From Triatoma infestans (Eukaryota; Arthropoda; Insecta; Hemiptera; Reduviidae): 64,000 nt of DNA. The stretch lies in NCBI GenBank assembly GCA_011037195.1, contig JAAEAF010000353.1, positions 61,654-125,653 of the forward strand, given 5' to 3'. This document shows positions 31,776 to 43,318 of this stretch, one piece after another. The notes under the pieces were generated by a model. That model did no database searches. It was not told the origin of the DNA and saw only the letters and a program-made list of their open reading frames with translations. A program made the position numbers and the translations under genes. Positions within the stretch are counted from its first letter, which is position 1; each line of letters opens with the position of its first letter.

Positions 31776-32982
31776 AAAATTCTGATTTCAAAGAAAAAAT
31801 TTGTTTACAGAATATTTGAAGAATCTAATAAAAGAGAATGCAATATCAGTTTCCTAAATTTGTTTCTATTTTCTATGACAGCTTTTACAGAACATATTTT
31901 AAACACAAAATAAAAAAATTGTTCAAATCAGAAATTTGGTATAAAATAATTAAAATAATTTTTTTGATTAAATTGTTTAAATGGAAAACTTTTAGTTAAT
32001 TTTCAAATTAATTAAAACCTTGCAAGAATGTCCTTGATATAAATTAGAATTCAACAATTTTTGTCTTTTGAAGGACAAATGGAGATCATATGTAACTTTA
32101 TGCAGGTTAAGGTAGGTTACATAATATATGAGTATTATTATTAATATATAGAACGATGTTGAAATTGGTTACAGTAAACTGCTCTGTCACTCTAATAACT
32201 TTTTATTGTATTTTATTGCGAACGTTTCGTCCTAATGAGGACAGGCGATCTTCAGCCTATTTGAAATTAGTTGCAACATTTAAACTTATTAACTTTTAAT
32301 AATTATAATTATTAAGGTTTATGTTATTGTTCCAAAGGTATATGTTATTGTTCCAGTGTCAAATGAAAACTTAGCTCATTCTTAACATCTTTTATTGGCT
32401 AGGTTATAATTTATAAAACTGGTTATACGTGAACACCATATTTTAGGTTAAGTCATAATTGAAGCTAGTGTATTATTACTTCTGTATTAGTTATTTTAAC
32501 AAACCATTGTGGCTAATAAACGTGCTCTGATTTTTTCCCTAATGTGTTTACACTTTTGTTGGTAAGAGATATTGGATTGTACTGCTTTTTGTAGGCTAAA
32601 ATTTATTTTTATATCATTGTATAAAATTAATAAATAAAAATCATAAAATAAAATAAACAAAACAGAAATAAAGAATAAAAAAAAATCTATAAAAATTATG
32701 TAATAAATAATTTATGTGGTAATTCAACTTAATTAAAACAATTAAGTCTTTTGTTCAGGGTTATGTGATGACTTTTAGCCCAATTTATGTAATATAATAT
32801 TCAAACCTTTTTATTGATCAGTGTGCTTGTTTACATTCCCGAGTTTATGATTTTATTGATTGATTTTTTTATAAATAACTTCTTAGGTTTTAGGGTTTTT
32901 CTTATCCCCTAAGTCTTGGAAAAAGAAGGCAAATGTATGGAATGCGCACTTCAACTATGCTTAACCTCCCCCCCCCAGGTGT
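31776..32982. other. AT-rich region with one hammerhead-like motif
   Basis: Mostly AT-rich without recognisable coding. It contains the ribozyme-like core listed at 32224-32255 and nothing else I can support. Confidence 0.35.
32224..32255 (-). ncRNA. Hammerhead-like core motif (degenerate)
   Basis: Minus strand: CTGAAGA, then a six-base spacer, a stem GTCCT-CATT-AGGAC, then GAAAC. The CUGANGA...GAAAC order resembles hammerhead cores found in Penelope-like elements, but the spacer between CTGAAGA and the stem is longer than in a standard stem II. No other Penelope sequence is recognised next to it. Activity is unlikely. Confidence 0.3.
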
Positions 32983-32997
32983 CACGCCGCCACTGTA
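32983..32997. repeat. Solitary hAT-like end
   Basis: GTCACGCCGCCACTG matches the right-hand terminal motif at 18913-18923 (AGCCGCCACTG). No partner end or TSD is identified. Confidence 0.3.
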
Positions 32998-33471
32998 ATG
33001 TTTAGCGAATGCGTTTCAACTTCAGCGAAGCATCTCCATAGAACCTTGTCATCAAGAAATAGGAGAAACAGGGATAAAAAGCCGGAAATTTAAGAGCTTT
33101 AATGATTCGCCAGATAAACTTTGAAAAGTTGAGTAGTCGCAAGAAGAGATAAACCAATAGTTGAAGATGTTTTAACAAGTTATAAAGAAGGAAATGACCA
33201 GTCCAGAATTCAAGAGTTCACTGTGATTTTTCAACACAACTCTCAAGAGTATTTCAACTACTTGTAACAAGCAATCATCAATCACAAATCACTCTTTGCC
33301 AAAGACACTTTTACAGGCCAGGAAGTTTTCATTAAGCTAGCTATTCGACTATTAGAATAGACGAGATTTCTAGCATCAGCCAACACTATCAATTCTGTAT
33401 CATCTCCAAACATCATCACTCATTGTTCGGCCATTCTATCCTCAATATACTATTCTCTTCTACTAAAGTAT
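32998..33471. other. No recognisable feature
   Basis: Less AT-rich than its surroundings but without motif. It runs up to the solo LTR and its GTAT duplication. Confidence 0.3.
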
Positions 33472-33869
33472 TGTAACGCAGCCAGTGGAGCCATCTAGGA
33501 GAGGAAGTAGGAACATCAAGTTTTCCTAGTGGCCGTTAGGAAGCGCTGGCGGCGCACTCTAGCTCTTTGTAGAAGAATCGAGGAAGTTTAGACCATTCTC
33601 CACCGGTATAAATAGTGGGACCACAGAGAGTTGGGAGAGTTTTCCAGTTACAAACGAAGTGTACGTTTGTGGAAAGTGTATAAAGTGAACAAAGTGAACT
33701 TTTGTGGTTTAAACTGTGAAGTAATTATTATTAAGTGTTGTTTTTTGTAATTTTTTTTGTGTATAACAATAAATTGGTGTTTTCTTTATTGAAGTTTATT
33801 AGATTATTTTATCTATACGACCCACTTAAAACTAGTTGCAGTAGCTACTTTAGAGGGAAAAACGTTACA
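33472..33869 (+). mobile_element. Solo LTR (copy 2, same family as 15344-15741)
   Basis: 398 bases, TGTAACGC to AACGTTACA, with TATAAATA at 33607 and an AATAAA near 33768. Flanked by GTAT at 33468-33471 and 33870-33873. Differs from copy 1 at scattered positions and small indels while keeping the same total length. No internal sequence adjoins, so it is a solo LTR. Confidence 0.88.
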
Positions 33870-33949
33870 GTATCTCAATACTTATAAATGTATGTATTAA
33901 AGTACAAATAGTGAGTTTTTGTGTTCATATTTCATCAACTACCGTTCAT

Positions 33950-34062
33950 CATAGCAGAGGCTCCTGTGAACAGAAAATTTGGGCAGCACTGTTGCATTCG
34001 AACGCGGGACCTCTGCGACTCAACGCGCTACTGCTAGCCTAATCCTTTCTCTGACGTCTTTC
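33950..34062 (-). repeat. SINE family 1, 5' half
   Basis: Minus-strand tRNA-like head (B-box-like GCATTCGAACGCGGGAC in plus orientation, and GCGCTACTGCTAGCCTAATC for the A-box region) with the start of the body. The 3' half is missing. Confidence 0.6.
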
Positions 34063-34508
34063 TAACTTATTCTACAGTGTACCCATAATCAATACATTAT
34101 ACAGTTCCACTGAGTATACAATGTTAAACACCTAAACATTCAGTGCAATTTCTCATTTGTAAAAAAAAAAGGTCCATTAGAACAGTAAAAACAAATTGAC
34201 TGAGTGGACAATGATTGATTTAAATTGTGTGTTATATAACAGATTTTTTGTTTGTTTTGCTTATTGAGTACTGGGATAGAGTAGTTATTTTTTTCTTCCA
34301 CTTTTTTTTGTAGGAGTTATTTCTAGCGTATTGCGATCGTGTCAAAATTGCGAGGCGGAGTTTTCATTAGAAATGTTATGAAATAAAAATATGACAAATA
34401 TATCTGGTGATTTTCCATTTCTACTTTTAATATATGTATATAAAATGACAAATTTTTTATAAACTTCAAATTTCACACTTTTTCCCCAATATAGAGAAAA
34501 AAAAAAAA
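34063..34508. other. AT-rich spacer with a short HINE 5' scrap
   Basis: At 34325-34375 GTATTGCGATCGTGTC and GAGTTTTCATTAGAAATG match the HINE 5' region in plus orientation. The rest shows nothing. Confidence 0.4.
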
Positions 34509-35365
34509 TCTGGTGTGAAACACTCACACAACTTTCTCTACTCCTGTTCTCAAAAATTATAATTGACAAATGTATAGTTTGTGTACCAAATATAACGAAA
34601 TTCATCGAAAACTTAAAAAAAACTGTTTAGTAAAAGCGCATTTCCGGTTTACTAATTTTCTTAAAACTTGGAATTTTGGCCATCTATTTATTTCTAATTA
34701 TTTTTGTTTGGATGTAGAATTGTATAATCAACTATGATAGCACTTTAAAGAAAAACATAACCCCGCCCCTTCCCTAAAAGTGCCCTTAAATGAATGTTCC
34801 TGAAGAAATATTTTAAACAAAAGGTGTGGATCTTTGTATGCGTAGTTTATGCACTAAGTTTCAAGAAAATCAACGGAGCCATTTTTGAGAAAATTGCGAA
34901 AAAGTGAAAAAAAAAAAAAAAATTTAGTTAAGTGGTAAAGTAAACTCATTTCCGGTTATGCGATTTATTTCAAACTTGGAATTTCAACAATATATTTAAT
35001 TCTAATTAACATTATTCAGATGAGCGAATTATCCAATAAACTGAAATAGCACTTTAGATGAAAACCTAAACCCCTCCTCTCCCCCAAAAGTGAGCTTAAA
35101 TAAATTTTTCCAGAGAAATGTTTCAAATAAAAGTTGTAGCACTTTGTATGTGTAGTTGATGCACCAAGTTTCAAGAAAATCGTCGGAGCCATTTTTGAGA
35201 AAATCGCAAAAAAGTAAAAAAAAACAACTAGTAAAGTGGCACTTTCGGTTGTGGAATTTTGACAGATAACGTACTGTCAGATCCATGGTGATACCTAAAC
35301 GGATATTAAGTTTGAACTTTCTACGATTTTTCGTTTTTGAGCTATGCTGTTCACATACATACATA

Positions 35366-35403
<38 letters not shown>

Positions 35404-35546
35404 CAGACACACTCACACACACACCATTTGCTGAAAACCTCTTTTTTGGACTCAGAGGACCTCGAAACGGATATTTATGGTGAAAACTCGATATCGAAAA
35501 TTTGACACGATTACAATACTACCTCTTACTAGGAGTAAGAGAAAGT
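34509..35546 (-). mobile_element. Full-length HINE copy
   Basis: 1038 bases. On the minus strand the 5' end ACTTTCTCTTACTCC is at 35546-35532 with the 5' hairpin, then the GT tract (CA in plus, about 35360-35425) and modules in tandem. The 3' end (reverse of TGGTGTGAAACACTCACAC) is at 34509-34530, preceded in plus by an A-run. Good reference copy for the family. Confidence 0.88.
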
Positions 35547-35774
35547 AATATAGGGTAGTAGGTGGACAAGTCCTACTTAGGGCATGTAGTAAAATGGATA
35601 ACATTGTAATTTAAAAGAAAATGCCAATAATATTGAGCAAAACATTTGAAATTGAACGTCCTAGTTTCCTCAGATACAACTAAAAGCACTTTTTTTTTCT
35701 GAAAACTGCTCCAAAGAAAAGTGATACGCTTTTATTTGTGCAATTAGTATTCCAAGTTTTAAAGAAATCTTAGC

Positions 35775-36000
35775 GGGAAGGGAATAGCTAAGTGGTTAGC
35801 GTACTGGACTCCTACGCGGAGGACACGGGTTCGAGTCCACTGTACTGCCCTTAAATTTTTTTCTTCCTAGGAGCCTCTACAGCTCACCGTCTGGTGATGG
35901 ACAGTGTTGTCTGTAACGTGAAAACAATGTCCGGAGGCTGGCAGCGCACTGAGAAGGCTCCGGGCGCCAATGACCATGGATGTTAACGCGCCTTAAATTT
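35775..36000 (+). repeat. tRNA-derived SINE (family 1), complete
   Basis: Head GGGAAGGGAATAGCTAAG with A box TAGCTAAGTGGTTAGCG and B box GGTTCGAGTCC. The body has CTCTACAGCTCACCGTC, ACAGTGTTGTCTGTAAC and AAGGCTCCGGGCGCC, ending AACGCGCCTTAAATTT and a short A-run. Its A-tail is directly continuous with the A-run at the end of the next HINE. Confidence 0.88.
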
Positions 36001-36009
36001 AAAAAAAAA

Positions 36010-36991
36010 TCTGCTGTGAAACACTCACACAACTTTTTCTTACTCCAGTTCTCAAAATTATATTTGACAAAAATTTTATAGTTGGAGTACCAAATGTTAA
36101 TGAAATTCGTCGAAAACTGAAAAAAAAAAACTGTTTAGTAAACGCGCACTTCCGGTTTACTAATTTCCTTAAAACTCCGAATTTTAGCCATGTATTTATT
36201 ACTAATTAATTTTCTTTGAATGATAGAATTGTATAATCAACTATGAGAGCACTTTAGAGAAAAATATAACCCACCTCCTCTAAAAGTACCCTTCAATGAA
36301 TTTTCCCAGGGAAATGTTTTAAATAAAAGTTGTATCTTTGTATGTTTAGTTTATATAAAACGTTTTAAGAAAAATCGTCGGAGCCATTTTTGAGAAAATC
36401 GCGAAAAATGAAAAAAATCATTTAGTAAATTGGTAAAGTCAAAAACGGCACTTCTGGTTATCCGATTTTTTTTTCAAACTCGGAATCTCAACAACATATT
36501 CAATTCAAATTAATATTATTTAGATGAGAGAATTGTCTAATAAACTGAAATAAATGAAAACCTAACCCCACCACTCCCCCATAACTGCCCTTAAATGAAT
36601 TTTTCAAGAGAAATGTTTCAAATAAAAGTTGTACCTCGTTGAATGTGTAGGTAATATACCAAGTTTGAAGAAAATCGTCAGAGCCATTTTTGAGAAAAAT
36701 GCAAAAAAGTAAAATACCAACTAGTAAAGTGGTACTTCCGGTTGAGGAATTTTGACAGATAACATATAGTCAGATCCCATCGTGATAACCTAAACGGAAT
36801 ATCAAGTTTCAACTTTCTGCGGTTTTTCGTTTTTGAGCTAGCTGTTCATACACACACACACAGACTATTTACAAAAAATCACTTTTTTGGACTCAGTGGA
36901 CCTCAAAACGGATATTTCCGGTGAAAACACGATATCGAAAATTTGACACGATTACAATACTTCCTCTCCACTAGGAGGAGTAAGGGAAAGT
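36010..36991 (-). mobile_element. Full-length HINE copy
   Basis: 982 bases. 3' hairpin in reverse at 36012-36028, inverted end repeat CTTTTTCTTACTCC after it, several modules, and the 5' hairpin with ACTTTCCCTTACTCC at the right end (36991-36977). Confidence 0.85.
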
Positions 36992-37435
36992 AATAAATTA
37001 CTTCAGAAAAAAAAAAAGTAAAAAAAACGATTATAAATTCAACGATTCTATGAAAAAGATGATATAGAATACAAATTTAGCAATGGATATCAACACTATC
37101 GAAGAGTGAACACTCTTAATCTTTAATTTAAATTATATAAGTAGGCACTATTAAATTTTATACACTGATACTACTCCAGTGTTTTATTTTGACTGTATTT
37201 TCAGATAAAAATTATCCTTTTGTTTGTTATTTTATAAAATTACAGACAAACAAACAATTATTACAAACATAATTATAAAAAAAACAAATTATCTCAAATT
37301 TTTTTTACTTCCCCATTCTGTTTGTAAATTTATTTTCTCATTTAATTAGATAATCGTAGATTGTACGTGTGATAATTAAATTCTCATAATAATGAAAAGT
37401 ATTTATAAAATGAATGGAAGTAAAAAAAAAATACA
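36992..37435. other. AT-rich spacer, no feature seen
   Basis: Nothing recognised between two HINE copies. Confidence 0.35.
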
Positions 37436-38419
37436 TCTGGTGTACTCAAACAATCTCACAACTTTCCTTATTCCAGTTTTAAAAATTGTAATTGATAAAT
37501 TTTATAGTTAGTGTACCAAATTTAAAAAAAATTCGTCGCAAACTGAAAAAAAATGTTCAGTAAAAGCGCACATCCGGTTTACTAATTTTCTTGAAACTGG
37601 GAATTTTGGCCAACTATTTATTTCTAATTAATTTTGTTTGGATGCTAGAATAAATTGTCTAATCAACTATACTGCCACTTTAAGAGAAAACATAACCCCA
37701 CCCCTCCTCCAAAAGTGCCCTTAAATAATTCTTCCCCAAAAAATTCTTTTAAATAAAAGTTGTAGATCTTTGTATGTGTAGTTTATATAGGAAGTTTCAG
37801 GAAAAATCATCGGAGCCATTTTTGAGAAAATCGCGAAAAAGTGAAAAAAAAAAATATCATTTAGTAAAGTGATAAAGTTAACGAACGCACTTCCTGTCAT
37901 CCGATTTTTTTTCAAACTTGGAATTTCAACAATATATTTAATTCTAATTAACATTATTTAAATGACAGAATTATAGTAAACTGAACTAGAATTTTAGAGG
38001 AAAACTAAATCCCACCCCTCCCCCAAATGTACCCTTAAATGAATTTTTACGGACAAATGTTCAAATAAAAGTTGTAGCTCTTTGTATGTATAGTTGATGT
38101 ATCAAGTTTCAAGACAATCGTTGAAGCAATTTTTGAGAAAATTGCAAAAAGTAAAAAAAAAAACCTAGTAAAGTGGTACTTCCGGTTGAGGAATTTTGAC
38201 AGATATGCTACTGTCGGATCACTTGGTGATATCGAAACGGAATATCAAGTTTGAACTTTCTAGAGTTTTTCGTTTATGAGCTATGCTGTTCACATACATA
38301 CATACATACACACACACGCACACACGGACACACCACAGGACCATTTGGTAAAAACTACTTTTTCGTACTCAAGGGACTTAAAACGGATATTTCCGATGAA
38401 AACAAGAGTAAAAGAAAGT
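37436..38419 (-). mobile_element. HINE copy, 5' end partly deleted
   Basis: Same layout as the neighbouring minus copies. The 3' hairpin is degraded (CTGGTGTACTCAAACAATC). The region next to the 5' end is shortened: AAACAAGAGTAAAAGAAAGT joins directly to the CCGATGAAAAC block, so the 5' hairpin is lost. Confidence 0.8.
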
Positions 38420-38477
38420 AAAAATAATAAATAAACAGAATTCAGTTGGATGAATTTTTTATTATTATTTAATTTTT

Positions 38478-39100
38478 ACTTTCTCTTTTACTCCCCGTTA
38501 AAGTGGACCACAATATTGTAATCACGTCAAATTTTCGATATCGATTTTTTTCACTGGAAATACAGTTTTGAAGTCCTCTGAGTTCAAAAAATTGTTTTCA
38601 AAAATGAAATATCCGCCAGTAGGTTATCTGTTAAAATTCCTCAACCGAAAGTACCACTTTACTAGTTAGTTGTTTTTTTTTTTTGTTTTTTTTTGCAATT
38701 TTCTCAAAAATGGCTCCAACAATTTTCTTCAAACTTGGTATATCAATCTACACTTACAAAGAGCTACAACTTTTATTTAAAACGTTTCTCTGGGAAAATT
38801 CATTTAAGAGGGCTTTTGTGGAACGGGTGGGGTTATGTTTTCCTCTAAAGTGTATTTTAGTTTGATTATACAATTCTATCATCTAAACGAAATTGATTAG
38901 AGAAATAAATAGATTGCCCAAATTCCAAGTTTCAAAAAAATTAGTAAACCGGAAGTGCGCTTTTACTGAACTTTTTTTTTTGTTTTTACTATTTTCTTCA
39001 TAATAATACCGACGGTTTTAAACACTAATAAGAATTTAAGTGCGAAGAAAATTTGTCATTTTCGCAGTAAGAGAAAGTAATGTGAGTGTTTCTCAGCTGA
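38478..39100 (+). mobile_element. HINE copy, shortened
   Basis: 5' end ACTTTCTCTTTTACTCC at 38478 after a T-run, one module, and a 3' end with GTGAGTGTTTCTCAGCTGA and a T-run. It faces the preceding minus copy, so the two 5' ends are about 60 bases apart. Confidence 0.8.
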
Positions 39101-39524
39101 TTTTTTTTTTTTTTTTAATATTACTTCCACCTTTTGCGAATATTCCTTGGGTAAAAGAAAAAAAAGATGAATATATTAAATAAAGAATATTTTATATTTT
39201 TTACACAATAATTAATAATTATGCAATTATAATATTATTATTAATAATTGTATAATAATTTTGGAAAGTGAAGAAATTTTATAAATTGAATAAAATCAAT
39301 GTTTTTTTTCCCGTAAGTTTTTAAACATCAATTAATTTCCCTTCACCTAGCCGTATCATTTCGCTTGATTACCACACACTACGATTTTCTCTTTTACTCT
39401 CTCTATATGGGAGACTGTCATAGATTGCTATAAATACATATACACACGTAGATAGATAGATACTAGATTGTTGTAGGCGATATTACATTGCGAGGTGAAA
39501 GATTGTGAAACATTGTGCGCCCCT
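39101..39524. other. AT-rich spacer, no feature seen
   Basis: No motif recognised. Confidence 0.3.
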
Positions 39525-39690
39525 ACCCCCATGCTTTCTCAAGGCACTGCCCCATCACCGGATAGTGAGCTGGAGATGCTCTTAGGAAGAGAAAATTAAA
39601 GGGCAGCACTGCTTGATTCGAACCCGGGACCTCCGTGTAGCTAGTTCAGCGCACTACCACTAAGCTAATTTCTTCCCTATGTACACAAGA
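39525..39690 (-). repeat. SINE family 1, 5' part
   Basis: Minus strand. B-box region GATTCGAACCCGGGACC and A-box region GCGCACTACCACTAAGCTAA in plus orientation, with the CATCACCGGATAGTGAGC body block. The 3' end is missing. Confidence 0.7.
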
Positions 39691-40206
39691 AAAAAATTTT
39701 GCATCACTGGTAATTGTATTTCTTGTCAGGGAAGAAAACTAGCTGAATAATAACTACAATTAATATTACTACAACTAATAAAACGTAATTCCATTTAGAA
39801 AAATCAAATAACCTTTTTATAAAAAATAAAAATTAAATTATATAATTTACTTAAATGGCCAAATTATTAGTGAGTTTTTTTTTTGAAATATTGTTCTGTA
39901 TGCCTGTTATTATTCCGTATTGTCTTTCAAAAGGTTGAATACGTACAGGCATGCGGAGAATGAGACAGTTATACATATGTCTATGACTTCCTTGAAAAAT
40001 TCTGCCATTCTTCCACTTCTGCTTTTGTCAAGTCCTAAATTGTTGTACAGACATAACGGTTAGCGTTATACAATAAATTATTCTCTTACTATGAGTAAGA
40101 GAAAGTAAAAATGCTGACTTTTGAAGTCAGATAATAAAAATTGTAATTATTGGTTTTCTTTATGATGTTCTGGATAATTTCTATCAATGTTTACTATGAC
40201 TTGCTT
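39691..40206. other. AT-rich spacer with an isolated HINE 5' hairpin
   Basis: At about 40081-40108 TTCTCTTACTATGAGTAAGAG followed by AAAGTAAAA is the HINE terminal palindrome with nothing of the element around it. Otherwise nothing recognised. Confidence 0.4.
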
Positions 40207-40545
40207 ACTAGGGCTAGGTGAAAAGTTCTCGGCCTAGCCCATAGATGGCACTACAACTACTGTTTTGTTATGTTAGCACACTTGCAAAAGTAAATATCAA
40301 ATCTGAATTTCATTAGATAAATAGTTTGTTTTTTATACGGCTGTTTAAAGTAAGCGTGTTCTGTGTTTTTTAAAAAAACTTAATAAACTTGAATACCGTT
40401 CCGTCATAAAATTCTTCGTTTTAAATGGTTTATCACCAACAGAAATTCATCCAAAGTTGGTGAAAGTGTATAAAGAGTCTGCACCTTCGTTATCAACAGT
40501 AAAAAAATAAGCAGCTGACTTTAAACGTAGTCGTACATCGATTAC
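40207..40545 (+). pseudogene. mariner 5' fragment with transposase N-terminus
   Basis: The left end GCTAGGTGAAAAGTTCTCGG matches the terminal repeat of the mariner at 40688. The coding start is recognisable near 40390-40540: YRSVIKFFVLNGLSPTEIH, KLVKVYKESAPSLSTVKK, then a stop and AADFKRSRTSI. This is the helix-turn-helix region of a mariner transposase. The rest is gone, replaced by HINE sequence. Confidence 0.75.
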
Positions 40546-40569
40546 GATTAAGGTACGATTATCGGTTAT

Positions 40570-40662
40570 GATACGAAACATGTATTTCCGGTGAAAACTC
40601 AACTTCGACAACTTGACGTCATTGCAATACTTCCCTCTTCTCAGAAGAAAGAGAAAGTAAAA
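40570..40662 (-). repeat. HINE 5' end fragment
   Basis: Minus-strand 5' region: GTATTTCCGGTGAAAACTC, CGACAACTTGACGTC, ATTGCAATACTTCC and the end AGAAAGAGAAAGTAAAA. Confidence 0.65.
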
Positions 40663-40687
40663 TTGTAAAGCCTTTCACACATATCTA

Positions 40688-41606
40688 CATAGGCAAGGTG
40701 AAAAGTTCTCGGCCTACACCACTGATGGCACTGCCACAAATGAAATTACTGTTTTGTTATGTTGCCATATTTGTTACAAAAGTAAATACCAAATGTGAAA
40801 GGATGTAGGCATCTTAAAAGAAAGGGTAGGGCACATTTTACACGAAGATCTCACCAAGCTTTGTGCAAGATGGGCGCCGCATTTGTTAAATGCTGATCAC
40901 AAACAAATGAAGAATCTCAGCAATGTTTGTGCCGATTTGTTACGATGGATGAAACATGGGTTCACAACTTTACTCCTGAGTCAAAACAACAGTCCAAGCA
41001 ATGGGGTAGAAGCCGGTGGCTCTGTATCGAAGAAAGTAAAGACAATTGCAACGGCTGTAAAGGTTACGGCTAGTGTTTTTTTTGTGGATTCCAAAGAGAT
41101 TCTTTTAATTGACTACCTGCCAAAGAGTCAAACAATTAATGGTGAATACTACGCACATCTTCTTGACCAGCTTGATGAAAAGATTAGAGAGAAAAGGCCT
41201 GTTTTGTAAAAAAAAAAAAAAATCCTCTTTCACCAGGACAAGACACCCGTCCACAAAGGCGCTTTGGCAATGGGAAAATTGTGGAATTTAAAGTATGAAT
41301 TGTTGGGATATCATCCCTATTCGCCAAATTTGACTCCCTCTGACTTTCATCTATTCTCAAACCTTAAGAAATTTATGACTGGAAAACGTTTTGGGTCAAA
41401 TGAAGAGGTGATAATAGCAGCGGTAAATGGATATTTTGAAGACCTTCCCAGAATCGCACTTCAGGGAGGCGGAATCTAGTTATTGGAGAAACGTTGGATA
41501 AATTGTATTGAACTAAATGGAGACTAAATTTGAGAAATAAATGCATTTTTTTTAAATAAAAAACTCATTTTCACTACTACGCCGAGAACTTTTCACCTTG
41601 CCAACG
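40688..41606 (+). pseudogene. mariner element with frameshifted transposase
   Basis: Terminal inverted repeats of at least 22 perfect bases (40692-40713 and 41581-41602), with TA just outside (40686-40687 and 41607-41608). The ORF lacks the N-terminus by internal deletion. Remaining blocks are KERVGHILHEDLTKLCARW, DETWVHNFTPESKQQSKQW (first catalytic Asp), a frameshift near 41010, ILLIDYLPKSQTINGEYYA, HQDKTPVHK (second Asp kept, usual Asn changed to Lys) after a long A-run with a frame change, and YSPNLTPSDFHLFSNLKKF (third Asp). The ending LQGGGI then stop is premature. Spacing and motifs fit the irritans/cecropia-type mariners. Inactive. Confidence 0.88.
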
Positions 41607-41699
41607 TAGTTACATAATATCCAAACATCTTATCTTTCATTTGTTATTAAATTCAGTTTGTAACCAAACGTCTTTACCTCTTATTTGCAACGAAAATTA

Positions 41700-42070
41700 A
41701 GCTTTCCTCTAATGTACTACTTCAGTATAATGTTTGGTTCTGCCTCATACATAATATTTATGTACATACCAAATTTGAAGAAAATTCCTTAATCGGAACA
41801 GCGGCTTAGAATATATTTCTGCGGAACAGAGTAGGTTTCTGTTTTTTTCCTTGAATTTTCTCAAAACGGCCAGAACGATTTTCTTTAAACTTGGATATGA
41901 ACACAGATATGAACGAATCATTTTTTAAAGGGAAATGACTTTAGAAGACGAATTTGCAATGCCAAATTTCAAATCATCTGTGTTTGTTCAATATAATTGG
42001 CGCTGTTTTCTGTACAGCAGTGTAATGATTGAACTATTATCTGCCTTTGGTAGGTACATGTACTCTATAC
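41700..42070 (+). repeat. Diverged HINE relic
   Basis: Contains CTTTCCTCTAATGTACTAC, AATTTTCTCAAAACGGCC, AACGATTTTCTTTAAACTTGG and GAACGAATC. Ends are missing. Confidence 0.5.
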
Positions 42071-43318
42071 CATATTTGGTAGGGGCAAATGAGTAAAATT
42101 TCAAATTTAATGCAAATTTACTAATTTTATTATTGTATTGTTTATACGTACATTTTCATTATTTAAAAAAAGTTTTTTGTAGTTATTTAGTCAAAAATAA
42201 ATACGAGAAGTTTATGTTCCAACAAATCGCAATTAAAATACTAGAAATTAAAATAATTGCATTATACTTACAAAAAAGATTTTGTAACATTTTTTTTTTT
42301 TACAGTTTATAGATATTTGTTTTATAATGCAACTACCTGTTGCTGTTAATGTGTTTGTTTTTTTTTTTTTAAACTGGTGGCGAATTTTAGAGCGAGGACA
42401 CCACAGAAATGGCAAAACAAATATAAATAAATTATTTAATGTATAGTTGGCAGTCTTCCATTAGGGACTTTCACTTTACAAGATATATAACTTCATATAC
42501 CAGCTTCTACAGGTTCATTTAATCCCATTAAGTTTTACAATATATTGTGTAATGCCTTATTTCTTGTTTATTCACTTGTTCTCATTTACTTTCAAAACTT
42601 GTCGAGCACAGCTTGTTTATGTTTATTAAATTGTACAGATTTTTTTTTTTTTTTAAATTCCATTTTATTATTACTTATTAATAAAAATATCTAAAATGGA
42701 AACAGAAAAATGGTTGGCTCTCTTATGTAAATGTGATAGTAAATTAAATATAATTTTTTTTTTTGGTATGTATAGTAAATGGTAACGCAACGGGGTCGCA
42801 GAAGGAGAAACAGAAAGTTTGGGAGGCAAGTCCTAATCCTTTACCATAAAATATCTTGACCCTCAAAGTGAGTGCAGTGTAAATTAGTCAAAGCTTAAAA
42901 CACATTGTATGAGATAAGGTTGGTAAGGTTGTTGTCTATTTACCACAGGAGATAAGAAATGTTGAAAATTAACAGATAAACCAAAACATTTGAGACATTG
43001 TAAAAACATTGCAGTGTTCCTAAGTATTTATTGTATGTAATGTTCTGGCACTATATAATATTTCAAACATGTATAAATATACTCGACGACTTGAGTATTC
43101 ATTCGACCAAATCGTCTGTAGTTCCTTACACAAGCGTGTGAGAGAGAAAACAATAGTATGTTGATTGCAAGTGAAACTCTATATTACGCAACAGTTCATC
43201 AGATTTTTAATTTTGTTCCATTAATTGGTTACTTTACTTCTCTTAATCTCTCGGTTATTTGAAAATTTAATATTAATTATGAGTTAGGAATATTAGATTA
43301 TGCTATTATCTTATTATC
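42071..43318. other. AT-rich sequence, no feature seen
   Basis: No motif or repeat end recognised in this stretch. Confidence 0.35.

Noticed and set aside
35775..35850. Functional tRNA gene
   Set aside because: The head is part of a repeated 230-base unit found many times in the window; it is SINE family 1.
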